From: Sediminicoccus rosea
GTDB lineage: Bacteria; Pseudomonadota; Alphaproteobacteria; Acetobacterales; Acetobacteraceae
Assembly: GCF_033547095.1 (NCBI RefSeq)
Contig: NZ_CP137852.1
Span: 1,915,501 to 1,979,500 of the forward strand
Direction: 5' to 3'
DNA: 64,000 bases
This document shows positions 14,899-25,337 of this stretch, in pieces (the first letter of the stretch is position 1; each line of letters begins with the position of its first letter). The translations under genes and the position numbers were made by a program. The notes under the pieces are model-generated. The model made no database searches. It had not been told where the DNA came from and saw only the letters and a list, made by a program, of their open reading frames with translations.

Positions 14899-16434
14899 CT
14901 ACCAGGCGCCGAAGCGCGCATCGCCGTCGCGCGCCACCTCATGCACGAGGTCGATCTCCCAGGAGAGATAGGCGTGCATGGCCGCCTCGATGCCGGAGTT
15001 CCGGTCATAGGGGCGGAGATACCAGTCCACGCAGGCCTCGTCGGCCGGGTTGGTGCGGTCGGCCGCGATCGGCAGGCCCGCCGCCTTCCAGGCGGCGACG
15101 CCGCCCTCCAGCACCCGCGCGCCAGGGATCTCGGCCGCGGCGAGATGGGCGAGCCAGGGGTCGGGCGCCGTCACCACCACGGGGCCCGCCACCTTCGGCA
15201 CGCGGCCGCGCACCGCCCAGACCGAGCCCGGGATGTGGCCCACGCGGAAGTCGATGCTGCGCGCCAGGTCCACCACGGTCACGCCGGCCTCGGCGGCCAG
15301 CGCCTGGGGGGGCACGGTCGGCATCTGCGGCACCTCGGGCGCCACGGGGCGCCAGGGGCCGGTCTCGAGCGCGCCGTCGAGGGCGCCCTCGACCACGAAG
15401 ACCTCCCAGCCGCCCATCTGGCGCAGCCAGGCGGCGGACATGCGGGCGCGCACCGTGTCGTCATCCGCCAGGATCACGCGTGCGCCGCGCACCGCGACCC
15501 ATTGGTCGGTCGCCTGCACCAGCTGCCCGCCCGGGGCGTGGCGGAAGCCCGGGATGTGGCCGGCGGCGTATTCCTCGGCCGCGCGGACATCGAGCGCATA
15601 GGTGCTGCGGTCGGCATCGGCCAGCATCGCCTCGGCGGCGGCGCGGGTGATGAGCTTCACGCCGTGCTCGGCGGCGAAGGCGCTGGCGCGTTGCAGCGCC
15701 AGCGCCGCGCTGGCCGGCGTGCCCGGCGCGTAGCTGCGGGTCACGCCGCGCTCACATTGGAAGCCCGCCAGCTCCCAGCCCATGGTGCCATTGCGAAGTG
15801 CGACGATGCGGTTGGGCACCCCCGCGCGGCGCAGGCTCTCGGCGCCCATGATGCTGCGGGTGCGGCCCGCGCAATTCACCACGATGGTGGTCCCGGCATC
15901 GGGCACCAGGTCCCCGATGCGATAGGCCAGCTCGCCGCCCGGCACGTTCACCGCGCCGGGGATGGTCATCTTGACGAACTCGTCCATCGGGCGGCTGTCG
16001 AGGATGACCATGGGCTGGCCGGAATCCTTGAGCGCCTGCAGCTCCGGCGGGTCCAGGCTCTCGGTGCCGTAGTGGTGTTCCACCCACTCGCCGAAGGCCT
16101 TGGAGGGCACGTGCACGCCGGTGAAGACGACATAGCCCGCCGCCGCCCAGGCCGGCGTGCCGCCCTGCAGCACATGCACATCGGCATAGCCGATGGCGGT
16201 GAGGTATGCGGCGAGCTTCTCCGCATGCCCCTCGCCGCCATCCACGCAGACCACGCGCGTGGCCTTTCGCGGCAGCAGCGCGCGGGCGCGCAGCTCTTTC
16301 TTGGAGAGCGGGCAGGGCACCGCCCAGAAGAGGTGCCCATGGCCGAACTCCCCCTCCTCGCGCGCGTCGAGGATGGCGAGTTCGGACCCTTCCGAAATCC
16401 AGGCCTTCAGCGTGGCCGGCGTGACACTCGTCAT
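14899..16434 (-). CDS. four-domain rhodanese-like sulfurtransferase
   Basis: A 511-residue protein made of four tandem rhodanese domains (about 5-105, 125-230, 260-360 and 375-460) and a C-terminal tail of about 50 residues. The sulfur-carrying cysteine is present in domain 1 (VVCVDGG, Cys63) and domain 2 (VVNCAGRTRS, Cys188). It is absent from domain 3 (ILADDDTVR) and domain 4 (VVVTAPDP), which must be structural or inactive. No signal peptide is seen. It is coupled to the cysteine-dioxygenase-like cupin gene upstream by a one-base TGATG overlap, so it probably handles sulfane sulfur made or used by that enzyme. Confidence 0.9.
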   Translation of the reverse strand: MTSVTPATLKAWISEGSELAILDAREEGEFGHGHLFWAVPCPLSKKELRARALLPRKATRVVCVDGGEGHAEKLAAYLTAIGYADVHVLQGGTPAWAAAGYVVFTGVHVPSKAFGEWVEHHYGTESLDPPELQALKDSGQPMVILDSRPMDEFVKMTIPGAVNVPGGELAYRIGDLVPDAGTTIVVNCAGRTRSIMGAESLRRAGVPNRIVALRNGTMGWELAGFQCERGVTRSYAPGTPASAALALQRASAFAAEHGVKLITRAAAEAMLADADRSTYALDVRAAEEYAAGHIPGFRHAPGGQLVQATDQWVAVRGARVILADDDTVRARMSAAWLRQMGGWEVFVVEGALDGALETGPWRPVAPEVPQMPTVPPQALAAEAGVTVVDLARSIDFRVGHIPGSVWAVRGRVPKVAGPVVVTAPDPWLAHLAAAEIPGARVLEGGVAAWKAAGLPIAADRTNPADEACVDWYLRPYDRNSGIEAAMHAYLSWEIDLVHEVARDGDARFGAW

Positions 16435-17048
16435 CAGGCCTTCGCGTCCGCCGTCGGCTTCATGAAATTCTTGTTGTAATAGGAGACGACGCCCGTCTTG
16501 TCGTCGAAGGCGCGGCGGCCATCCAGCTTCTCCAGCGCCAGCCCGTACATGTGCAGGTGCCGCGTGGGGCGGGTGCCTGTGGTGTGGATGGAGTGGATGT
16601 CGTCCGGCATCAGGCAGATGCCGCGGCCCGGCTCCACCATGATCTCCTCGCGCACGCGCATCTCGCAGCGCTCGGGGTCGGAGCCGTCATCCACGCGGTC
16701 ATAGACCTTGTTCAGCTCCTGCCCATCCACGGCGACGACGACGGCCCAGGTGGTGTGGTCATGCGGCTTGGTCTCGTTGCCCGGGTTCAGCGCGTTCAGG
16801 TAGAGGGCGAAGCGGTTGTTGTCCTCCTCGCGCAGCAGGTAGCGGTTGCTGCCCTTCTCGCCATTGGGCGGGGGCGGGAATTCGGCGCTCGGGAACAGGT
16901 GCTCCTGCGCGGCGAGCGTCATGAGTTCGGCCTTGATGGCCTCCAGCGCCTCGCGCGTGACGCCCATGCGGGCCTCGATCTCTCGCACGCGGCCCACGGC
17001 GGCGGCCACGGCGGCGGTGCGGGCCGCCTTCACATCCATGCTGTTCAT
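16434..17048 (-). CDS. cysteine dioxygenase-family cupin (thiol dioxygenase)
   Basis: Non-haem iron thiol dioxygenase of 204 residues. The cupin metal ligands are visible as His96 and His98 (KPHDHTTWAVV) and most likely His152 (PDDIHSIHTTG). The cysteine of the eukaryotic Cys-Tyr crosslink is not present, as in most bacterial members. Substrate may be cysteine, 3-mercaptopropionate or another thiol; sequence alone does not decide. The start at 17048 has GAGGGAGAA upstream; a second in-frame ATG three codons on is an alternative. It is first in a two-gene operon with the four-domain rhodanese. Confidence 0.88.
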   Translation of the reverse strand: MNSMDVKAARTAAVAAAVGRVREIEARMGVTREALEAIKAELMTLAAQEHLFPSAEFPPPPNGEKGSNRYLLREEDNNRFALYLNALNPGNETKPHDHTTWAVVVAVDGQELNKVYDRVDDGSDPERCEMRVREEIMVEPGRGICLMPDDIHSIHTTGTRPTRHLHMYGLALEKLDGRRAFDDKTGVVSYYNKNFMKPTADAKA

Positions 17049-17127
17049 CTGCGTTCTCCCTCTCGGTTCTGGAAACGATAGTCCCGCTTGCGCCCGAGTG
17101 CCACCGGCCGCAGATGAACTCCATGGA
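17034..17127. repeat. inverted repeat covering two divergent start codons
   Basis: The sequence CGCAGATGAACTCCATGGA at 17109-17127 (plus strand) is matched on the minus strand at 17052-17034 by CGCAGATGAACAGCATGGA, 17 of 19 bases the same. Each copy contains the start codon of one of the two divergent genes, so both proteins begin MNSM. The 56 bases between hold both ribosome-binding sites. Confidence 0.5.
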
Positions 17128-17992
17128 AGCCAATCCGGACATCTTCGACCGCCGCCTGATGCGCCTCCGCCGGGAGCGCGCCGCCCCGCATATGGACCAG
17201 GTGGCCCCCATCCTGGAGGCCGCGGCCGAGATCCTGCTGGACCGGCTGGACGACACGACGCGCCGCTTCTCCCGCGCGCTCGACCTGGGCGGGCGCGGCG
17301 TGGTCGCCCCCCGGCTGGCCGCGCGCGGCATTCCCCTCATCGTCTCGATGGACCTGGCCCGCGGCATGGCCATGCGCGCCGGCGGCCATCCCGTCGTGGG
17401 CGATGAGGAATGGCTGCCCTTCGCCGAGGGCAGCTTCGACCTCATCGTCGCCAATCTCAGCCTGCATGGCGTGAACGACCTGCCCGGCGCCCTGGTCCAG
17501 CTGCGCCGGGCGCTGCGGCCGGATGGCCTCTTCCTCGCCTCGCTCCCCGGCTTCGGCACGCTGCAGGGCCTGCGCGAGGCGCTGGCCGCGGCGGAGGCGG
17601 AGACGCGCGGCGGCGTCTCGCCCCGCATCGCCCCCTTCGCCGAGCTGCGGGACCTGGCCGGCCTGCTGCAGCGTGCGGGCTTCGCCCTGCCGGTGGCCGA
17701 CCAGGACCGGCTGCCCCTGGAATACCGCACGCCCCTGGGCCTGATCGCCGACCTGCGCGCCGCCGGCGAGGGCAATGCGATCCGCGCGGCGGATCGCCGC
17801 ACGCCGCCGCGCGCCTTGTTTCCCCTGGCTTTTTCGGCGCTCGATCTCTCGATGGAGCTGCGCCTGCTGGTGATGACGGGCTGGGCGCCGCATGAGAGCC
17901 AGCAGAAGCCCGCCCGCCCCGGCAGCGCCGATGCGCGGCTCGCGGACGCGCTTGGCACGCGGGAATACAAGGCCGGCGATAAAGCGGGTTGA
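17114..17992 (+). CDS. SAM-dependent methyltransferase (NDUFAF5/BioC-like)
   Basis: Class I methyltransferase-fold protein of 292 residues. A SAM-binding motif ALDLGGRGVVAPRLAARG is near residue 55, and DEEWLPFAEGSFDLIVANLSLHGVNDL near 97-121 matches the BioC/NDUFAF5 type. In alphaproteobacteria close relatives sit in this neighbourhood and are related to NDUFAF5, a complex I assembly arginine hydroxylase that keeps the methyltransferase fold, so the true reaction is uncertain. Its stop overlaps the weak start region before map. Confidence 0.88.
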   Translation: MNSMEANPDIFDRRLMRLRRERAAPHMDQVAPILEAAAEILLDRLDDTTRRFSRALDLGGRGVVAPRLAARGIPLIVSMDLARGMAMRAGGHPVVGDEEWLPFAEGSFDLIVANLSLHGVNDLPGALVQLRRALRPDGLFLASLPGFGTLQGLREALAAAEAETRGGVSPRIAPFAELRDLAGLLQRAGFALPVADQDRLPLEYRTPLGLIADLRAAGEGNAIRAADRRTPPRALFPLAFSALDLSMELRLLVMTGWAPHESQQKPARPGSADARLADALGTREYKAGDKAG

Positions 17993-18054
17993 ACCTTCGG
18001 CGCCCTGCGCGCATCTTAGGAAATCTTCAAAACCCGATCGGTCAGCCTATCCAG

Positions 18055-18867
18055 ATGGAAAATTCGGGCGGCGAATCCCGCCGCATCACGCGCCATGCGC
18101 CAGAGGATTTCGAGGGAGCGCGCCGGGCCGGCGCGCTCGCTGCCGCATGCCTCGACATGATCACGCCGCATGTCCGCCCCGGCGTCACCACCGGGCAGCT
18201 GGACCAGCTCTGCCATGACTTCATGGTGGCGCATGGGGCGGTGCCGGCCACGCTCGGCTATCGCGGCTACACCAAATCCTCCTGCATCTCGATCAACCAC
18301 GTCGTCTGCCACGGCATCCCGGGCGAGCGGACCATCGCCGACGGCGATATCCTCAATATCGACGTGACCGCGCTGCTCGATGGCTGGCATGGCGACACCA
18401 GCCGCATGTACGCGGCGGGCGAGATCAGCACCAAGGCGCGGCTGCTGATGGACGTGACCTATGAGGCGATGATGCGCGGCATCGCCATGGCCAAGCCGGG
18501 CAACACCTTCGGCGACATTGGCCACGCCATCCAGATCTATGCCGAGAAGCACCGCTTCTCCATCGTGCGCGACTTCTGCGGCCACGGCATCGGCCGCAAG
18601 TTCCACGAGCCGCCGAACGTGCTGCATTTCGGCCGCCCGGGTGAAGGCCCGAAGCTGGCACCCGGCATGTTCTTCACCATCGAACCCATGGTGAATGCCG
18701 GCCGCCCCGAGGTGAAGATCCTGGATGATGGCTGGACCGCCGTGACGCGCGACCGCAGCCTCTCCGCGCAGTTCGAGCACATGGTCGGCATCACCGAGAC
18801 GGGCTGCGAGATCTTCACGCTCAGCCCCGGGGGGATGCACAAACCCCCTTATGTCGTGCCGGGCTGA
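18055..18867 (+). CDS. map: type I methionine aminopeptidase
   Basis: Removes the initiator methionine from new proteins. With the ATG at 18055 it is 270 residues, typical of type I enzymes; the frame is also open to a TTG at 17989, giving 22 extra unlike residues. The five metal ligands are present: Asp103 and Asp114 (NIDVTALLDGWHGDTSRM), His177 (CGHGIG), Glu210 (FTIEP) and Glu241 (QFEHM), with the substrate His86 (VCHGIPG). It is preceded closely by the methyltransferase gene and may share its transcript. The ribosome-binding site before 18055 is weak. Confidence 0.95.
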   Translation: MENSGGESRRITRHAPEDFEGARRAGALAAACLDMITPHVRPGVTTGQLDQLCHDFMVAHGAVPATLGYRGYTKSSCISINHVVCHGIPGERTIADGDILNIDVTALLDGWHGDTSRMYAAGEISTKARLLMDVTYEAMMRGIAMAKPGNTFGDIGHAIQIYAEKHRFSIVRDFCGHGIGRKFHEPPNVLHFGRPGEGPKLAPGMFFTIEPMVNAGRPEVKILDDGWTAVTRDRSLSAQFEHMVGITETGCEIFTLSPGGMHKPPYVVPG

Positions 18868-18899
18868 GCGTTGATTTTTGGCGCCCTCAAACGCCGGGC

Positions 18900-19010
18900 G
18901 CCGGCTCCGCCGGCTTGGCTTCGCGCCGCAGCTGTTGCGCTGGTTGATGAGGCTGTCCGGGCGCGCCGGCCGCTTTGCGGCCGGCCCCGTGCAGGGGCGC
19001 CTTGTTTTTT
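18900..19010 (+). terminator. hairpins and T-run between map and radC, probable terminator
   Basis: Three GC hairpins lie in the 155 bases after map: GCCGGC-TCC-GCCGGC at 18900-18914, GCCGGCCGC-TTT-GCGGCCGGC at 18965-18985, and CCCC-GTGCA-GGGG at 18985-18997. A T-rich run (TTGTTTTTT, 19002-19010) follows the last one after a 4-base gap. Together they suggest Rho-independent termination of map ahead of radC, though the gap before the T-run makes it imperfect. Confidence 0.45.
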
Positions 19011-19022
19011 GCTCGGGTGTCC

Positions 19023-19760
19023 ATGACGCGGCGGCGCGGCTTGTCCGAGGCGGGCGGCCTGTTTGATCCCGCCCCGGTCGCGGCCACGCCCGCGGGCGTG
19101 GAGGGCCATCGCGGCCGGATGCGGCAGAAGCTGATCGAGGGCGGGGCGGAGGGCATCCTCGACCATGAACTCATCGAGATGCTGCTCTTCCTCGCCCTGC
19201 CGCGCCGCGACACCAAGCCCATCGCCCGCGCCATGCTGGCCCGCTTCGGCAGCTTCGCCGATGCCTTGAGCGCGCCCACCCAGGAACTCCGCCAGATCGA
19301 CGGGCTGGGCGATGCCGGCATCGCTGCGCTGCGCACCGTCCAGGTGGCGGCGCTGCGCCTCGTCCAGGCGCCGCTGAAAAAGCAGGAGGTCCTGAACAAC
19401 TGGGACCGGCTGATGGACTACCTCACCGCCGCCATGGCGCGGGAGCGGGTGGAGCAGTTCCGCGTCATCTTCCTCGACGCCAAGAATCGCCTGCTGGCCG
19501 ATGAGGCGCAGGCGCGCGGCACGGTGAATCACACGCCGGTCTACCCGCGCGAGGTGGTGAAGCGCGCGCTCGAACTGCACGCCACCGCGCTGATCCTGGT
19601 GCACAACCACCCCTCGGGCGACCCGACGCCCAGCCGCGCCGATATCGAGATGACGGCGGAGGTGAAGCAGGCGGCCGCCGCGCTCGGTATCACCCTGCAC
19701 GACCATGTGATCATCGGGCGGGAGCAGCAGCTCTCCTTCCGGCGCGAGGGCCTGCTCTAG
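19023..19760 (+). CDS. radC: RadC family JAB-domain protein
   Basis: Protein of 245 residues with an N-terminal helix-hairpin-helix region and a C-terminal JAMM/MPN-like domain. The JAMM motif is complete: a glutamate upstream and HNHPSGDPTPSRAD (near 196-209), which holds the metal-binding His-x-His and Asp. Despite the name, a direct DNA-repair role is not proven for the family. The ATG at 19023 was chosen because the family similarity starts shortly after; the frame extends upstream into the terminator-like region. It converges on oxyR, overlapping by four bases at 19757-19760. Confidence 0.92.
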   Translation: MTRRRGLSEAGGLFDPAPVAATPAGVEGHRGRMRQKLIEGGAEGILDHELIEMLLFLALPRRDTKPIARAMLARFGSFADALSAPTQELRQIDGLGDAGIAALRTVQVAALRLVQAPLKKQEVLNNWDRLMDYLTAAMARERVEQFRVIFLDAKNRLLADEAQARGTVNHTPVYPREVVKRALELHATALILVHNHPSGDPTPSRADIEMTAEVKQAAAALGITLHDHVIIGREQQLSFRREGLL

Positions 19761-20650
19761 GGCAGGGTCACCGCGAAGGCCCGCAGCCGCGTCGCGATCA
19801 CCTCCGCCACCGCCTGCACCGCCGCGTGGCGCGGAAAGCGGGCGCGCCAGACGATGCGGATGATGCGCCCCGCGGGCTCGGCCAGCGGGCGGAGCGTGAT
19901 GCCCGAATCCTGCGCCACGCCGGCAGCGAGCCCGGGCACGAGGGTCGTCCCGTAGCCCGCCGCCACCATGTTCATCAGGGTGGGCAGGCTGGCCGCGCGC
20001 AGCGTGCCCCCCAGCGCGCCGCGATGCCCGCAGGCCTCCAGCGCCTGTTCGCGCAGGCAATGCCCATCGGCCAGCACCAGGATGTCCCGCGCCAGGTCGG
20101 TCTGGCTCACACGCGCCTCGGCGGCCAGGGCGTGCTCGGGCGGCAGGGCGGCCAGGAAGGGCTCCTCGAACAGCGCCTCGCTCTGCCATTCCGGGCCCTC
20201 CGGCTCGGTGGCCAGCAGCGCCGCGTCCAGCTCATGCCGCTGGAGGCGTTCGAGCAGCAGGGCGGTCTGGTCCTCCCAGGGTTCAAGGTCGAGCCGGGGC
20301 AGCGCCTCCCGCAGCGGGCCGAAGACGAGGGGAAGCAGATAGGGCGCCAGCGTCGGGATGACGCCGAGGCGCAGCCGCCCGGCCAGCGGGTCCCGCAGGC
20401 CGCGCGCCAGGTTCAGGATGGCATCCGCCTCCGCCACCGCGCCACGCACATGGCCGAGCAGCCGGGTGCAGGCCTCGGTGGGGGTGACGCCCTTGTTGCC
20501 GCGCTCGAAGAGCGCCACGCCCAGCTCCTCCTCCAGCTTGCGGAGCTGCACGGAGAGGGTGGGCTGGCTGATGCCGCAGGCCTCGGCCGCCAAGCCGAAA
20601 TGCCCGTGCTCGGCCAGGGCGAGGAGGTAGCGGAGGTCACGCAGGTTCAT
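19757..20650 (-). CDS. oxyR: hydrogen peroxide-sensing regulator OxyR (LysR family)
   Basis: LysR-type activator of 297 residues. The N-terminal helix-turn-helix (FGLAAEACGISQPTLSVQLRKLEEELGVALFER) is followed by an effector domain with the redox pair Cys198 and Cys207 (GHCLREQALEACGH), at almost the same positions as Cys199 and Cys208 of E. coli OxyR. Oxidation of these by peroxide switches the protein to activate catalase genes. It is divergent from katG, its expected target, with a 174-base shared regulatory region. Confidence 0.96.
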   Translation of the reverse strand: MNLRDLRYLLALAEHGHFGLAAEACGISQPTLSVQLRKLEEELGVALFERGNKGVTPTEACTRLLGHVRGAVAEADAILNLARGLRDPLAGRLRLGVIPTLAPYLLPLVFGPLREALPRLDLEPWEDQTALLLERLQRHELDAALLATEPEGPEWQSEALFEEPFLAALPPEHALAAEARVSQTDLARDILVLADGHCLREQALEACGHRGALGGTLRAASLPTLMNMVAAGYGTTLVPGLAAGVAQDSGITLRPLAEPAGRIIRIVWRARFPRHAAVQAVAEVIATRLRAFAVTLP

Positions 20651-20671
20651 TGGGCCTCCGGCGTCGCGGCG

Positions 20672-23029
<2,358 letters not shown>

Positions 23030-23041
23030 GCGAGGGAACGG

Positions 23042-23063
23042 GGTCCGGGCCATGGCCCGGACC
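23042..23063. repeat. 22-base perfect palindrome after katG
   Basis: The 11 bases GGTCCGGGCCA at 23042-23052 are followed immediately by their exact reverse complement (23053-23063), so the whole stretch is a perfect palindrome centred on CATG. It lies 12 bases after the katG stop and 8 bases before the terminator hairpin, and would form an extra stem at the transcript end. Confidence 0.7.
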
Positions 23064-23071
23064 TCCCTTGC

Positions 23072-23110
23072 GGGCCGCCGGGGCGAGAGCCGCGGCGGCC
23101 CTTTCTTTTT
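23072..23110 (+). terminator. Rho-independent terminator of katG
   Basis: GGGCCGCCG at 23072-23080 pairs perfectly with CGGCGGCCC at 23093-23101 (9-base stem, 12-base loop), followed at once by TTTCTTTTT. This is a strong intrinsic terminator for katG. Its T-run touches the stop codon of the convergent L,D-transpeptidase gene. Confidence 0.85.
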
Positions 23111-23961
23111 CAGATGCGCCCGGCGGCGGCGAGGGTGGCGCGGGCAGCGGCCTCCACCTCCAGCGGATCATCCGGCGTGTTGCGCGGGACGCGGCGGAAG
23201 CTGGCGCGGCGGCCATCATGCCCATAGGGGTCGGGGTGGATCAGGATGCGCCCCTCGGCATCCGGCCAGGCGGTCATGTAGGCGAGGACCACCTGCACCT
23301 CCTGCAGGGGGTGCAGCTCGATGGTGCGGCCGGTCGCGACCTGTTCGTTCAGATCCTCCACCGGCATGTCCAGCACCCAGGCGCAGAGCTCGCGGATCGC
23401 CTCCACCCGCACGCAGCCATGCGAGAGGGTGCGCGTCTCCCGCGCGAAGAGGGCGGGGCGGTTGGTGCCATGCAGGAAGATGCCGTCCGAGTTGAGCAGC
23501 CCGAGCCGCAGCGGGCCGAGCGGGTTGTTCGGCCCGGGCGGCTGGATCAGGCGCCCGCCCACCGCGTGGAAGCCCGCCGTGCCGCCGGCCCGCACCTCGG
23601 CCATGATGCTGGGCGGCACATGCCAGGGCGGGTTGCAGCGCACCGAGGTGGTGAAGGTCATCAGCTGCGGCGTGCGGTGGCGCGGCGTGCCGACGACGAC
23701 GCGCGAGCGCATCACCTCGCGCCCCGCCTCGAAGGCCACCAGCTCGGCGCCCGCGATGTTCACCAGGATCAGGCGTGGCGCGGCCCAGTCCACATCCATC
23801 TCGGCCAGCCGCTCCAGCGTGCGGTCGAGCGCCTGGGTGGCCCGTGGATGGGCCTCGCCGTCGCGGGCGCGCCGCAACGTCTCGGGCATCGGCAAGGCCC
23901 GGGCGGGCGGGGCCAGCGCGAGCAGGGGAGCGGCGAGGAGCAGGCGGCGGGTGGGGTTCAT
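23110..23961 (-). CDS. L,D-transpeptidase (YkuD domain) exported protein
   Basis: Cell-wall enzyme of 283 residues that forms 3-3 peptidoglycan crosslinks or attaches proteins to peptidoglycan. The N-terminus NPTRRLLLAAPLLALAPPARA is a signal peptide with a twin-arginine-like start. The catalytic motif is complete: His164 (IFLHGTN) and SHGCVRV with His181 and the nucleophile Cys183. The start at 23961 was chosen for the signal peptide; the much longer open frame upstream (to 24672) is antisense to the DUF1269 gene. It is alone on its strand here. Confidence 0.92.
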   Translation of the reverse strand: MNPTRRLLLAAPLLALAPPARALPMPETLRRARDGEAHPRATQALDRTLERLAEMDVDWAAPRLILVNIAGAELVAFEAGREVMRSRVVVGTPRHRTPQLMTFTTSVRCNPPWHVPPSIMAEVRAGGTAGFHAVGGRLIQPPGPNNPLGPLRLGLLNSDGIFLHGTNRPALFARETRTLSHGCVRVEAIRELCAWVLDMPVEDLNEQVATGRTIELHPLQEVQVVLAYMTAWPDAEGRILIHPDPYGHDGRRASFRRVPRNTPDDPLEVEAAARATLAAAGRI

Positions 23962-24021
23962 GGGGATGACGGGCCGATGGATTTGCCGCCATGCTAGGGA
24001 ACGACGCGGCTGAATCTCAAC

Positions 24022-24050
24022 GAAAATCCACTTGGGGGAAAATCCGCTTG
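24022..24050. repeat. tandem 13-base direct repeat upstream of the DUF1269 gene
   Basis: GAAAATCCACTTG (24022-24034) is repeated as GAAAATCCGCTTG (24038-24050), 12 of 13 bases the same, with period 16. It is AT-rich against the background and sits between the divergent L,D-transpeptidase and DUF1269 genes, 113 bases before the DUF1269 start. It may bind a regulator as a tandem site. Confidence 0.5.
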
Positions 24051-24162
24051 AGTGCGCGGCGGTGCGCTGGAACGCCCGGTATACGATCTCGCCATGTCCC
24101 CCGCCGCGCCGCGTGTTAGGCTTCTTCCGCAACGAGGCTGACAACAAGGAAGGACAAGCCCC

Positions 24163-24648
24163 ATGGCCGATCTCATCATCATTGCCTACGACAATGTCGC
24201 GACTGCCCAGGCGGCGCGCGCCAAGCTCGTCGAATTGCAGGGCCGCTACCTGATCGAACTCGGCGACGCCGTGGTGGCCGAGCGCGAGGCCGATGGCCAG
24301 GTGAAGCTGCACCAGCCGGTGAACCTCACGGCGGTCGGCGCCGCATCGGGCGGCATGTGGGGTGCGCTGATCGGGCTGCTCTTCCTCAACCCGCTGCTGG
24401 GTGCCGCCGTCGGCGCGGGCGCCGGCGCGCTGAGCGGCAAGTTCACCGACCTTGGCATCAACGACCAGTTCATGAAGGACACGGCGGCGGCGCTGCCGGC
24501 GGGCGGGGCCGCGCTCTGCATCCTCGTGCGCAAGGTGACGGCGGACAAGGTGATCCCCGAGATGGCGCATTTCGGCGGCCATGTGCTGCAGACCAGCCTG
24601 ACCAAGGAGCAGGAGGCCAAGCTCGACGCCGCGCTGAAGGCGGGCTGA
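24163..24648 (+). CDS. DUF1269 family membrane-associated protein
   Basis: Protein of 161 residues. The first 55 residues resemble a ferredoxin-like strand-helix fold (ADLIIIAYDNVATAQAARAKLVELQ), and residues about 58-93 are a glycine-rich hydrophobic hairpin (SGGMWGALIGLLFLNPLLGAAVG), the DUF1269 hallmark. The C-terminal part repeats a small alpha/beta pattern. Such proteins are often stress-induced, but function is unknown. A GGAAGGA ribosome-binding site precedes the ATG at 24163. Confidence 0.9.
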   Translation: MADLIIIAYDNVATAQAARAKLVELQGRYLIELGDAVVAEREADGQVKLHQPVNLTAVGAASGGMWGALIGLLFLNPLLGAAVGAGAGALSGKFTDLGINDQFMKDTAAALPAGGAALCILVRKVTADKVIPEMAHFGGHVLQTSLTKEQEAKLDAALKAG

Positions 24649-24655
24649 TCCAGGC

Positions 24656-25228
24656 TTGGCCTGGCTGAGCACATCGTCCGGCTATGGGGGGCTCGCCAAG
24701 GCCTTCCATTGGCTGACGGTGCTGCTCTTCGCCTTCCAGCTGCTCTCCGCCCAGATCATGCTCCGGCTCGACGAGCATGGCCGCGTGATCGGGCTGGGCG
24801 GGAGCGACTGGTACAACTGGCACAAGACGCTCGGGCTGGTCGCGCTGCTGGTGGCGGCGGGCCGGCTCTGGGCCCGGCGCGCCGGGACGCTGCCCGATTG
24901 GGCGCCGAGCCTCACGGATCTGGAGAAGCGGCTGGTGCACCGGGCGGAGCAGGCGCTCTATGCCGCCATGTTCCTGATGCCGGTGAGCGGTTTCGTCTTC
25001 ACCATGGCGGCGGGGTATGGGGTGCAATTCGCCAGCATCTGGCCCCTGCCGAACCCGATCGGCCGATGGGCGACGCTGGGCGAGGCCGCACGCCTCGTCC
25101 ATCTCGGCATGGCGATCCTGCTTGGGCTGGCGGTCGCCGTGCATCTGGGGGTGGTGCTGCGGCACGCGCTGTGGCTGCGCAACGGGCTGCTGCGGCGGAT
25201 GCTCCCAGGGTCATCTGGGCGACAATAG
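24656..25228 (+). CDS. cytochrome b561 family protein
   Basis: Four-helix di-haem membrane protein of 190 residues in the frame used here. Candidate haem b ligands are His18 (AFHWLTVLLF), His56 (NWHKTLGLV), His149 and His163 (ARLVHLGM...AVAVHLG). The family usually oxidises ubiquinol or reduces superoxide. The start is uncertain: the only upstream candidates are TTG at 24656 and CTG at 24665, and no ATG precedes the first helix. It lies 7 bases after DUF1269, so translation may be coupled to that gene. Confidence 0.88.
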   Translation: MAWLSTSSGYGGLAKAFHWLTVLLFAFQLLSAQIMLRLDEHGRVIGLGGSDWYNWHKTLGLVALLVAAGRLWARRAGTLPDWAPSLTDLEKRLVHRAEQALYAAMFLMPVSGFVFTMAAGYGVQFASIWPLPNPIGRWATLGEAARLVHLGMAILLGLAVAVHLGVVLRHALWLRNGLLRRMLPGSSGRQ

Positions 25229-25246
25229 GAGCGGCGGTGGGTGGAA

Positions 25247-25322
<76 letters not shown>

Positions 25323-25337
25323 GCCGTGCGGGGCGTT

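Noticed and set aside
23110-24672. A 520-residue L,D-transpeptidase starting within the DUF1269 region
   Set aside because: The N-terminal 237 residues are antisense to DUF1269; a signal peptide and start lie at 23961.
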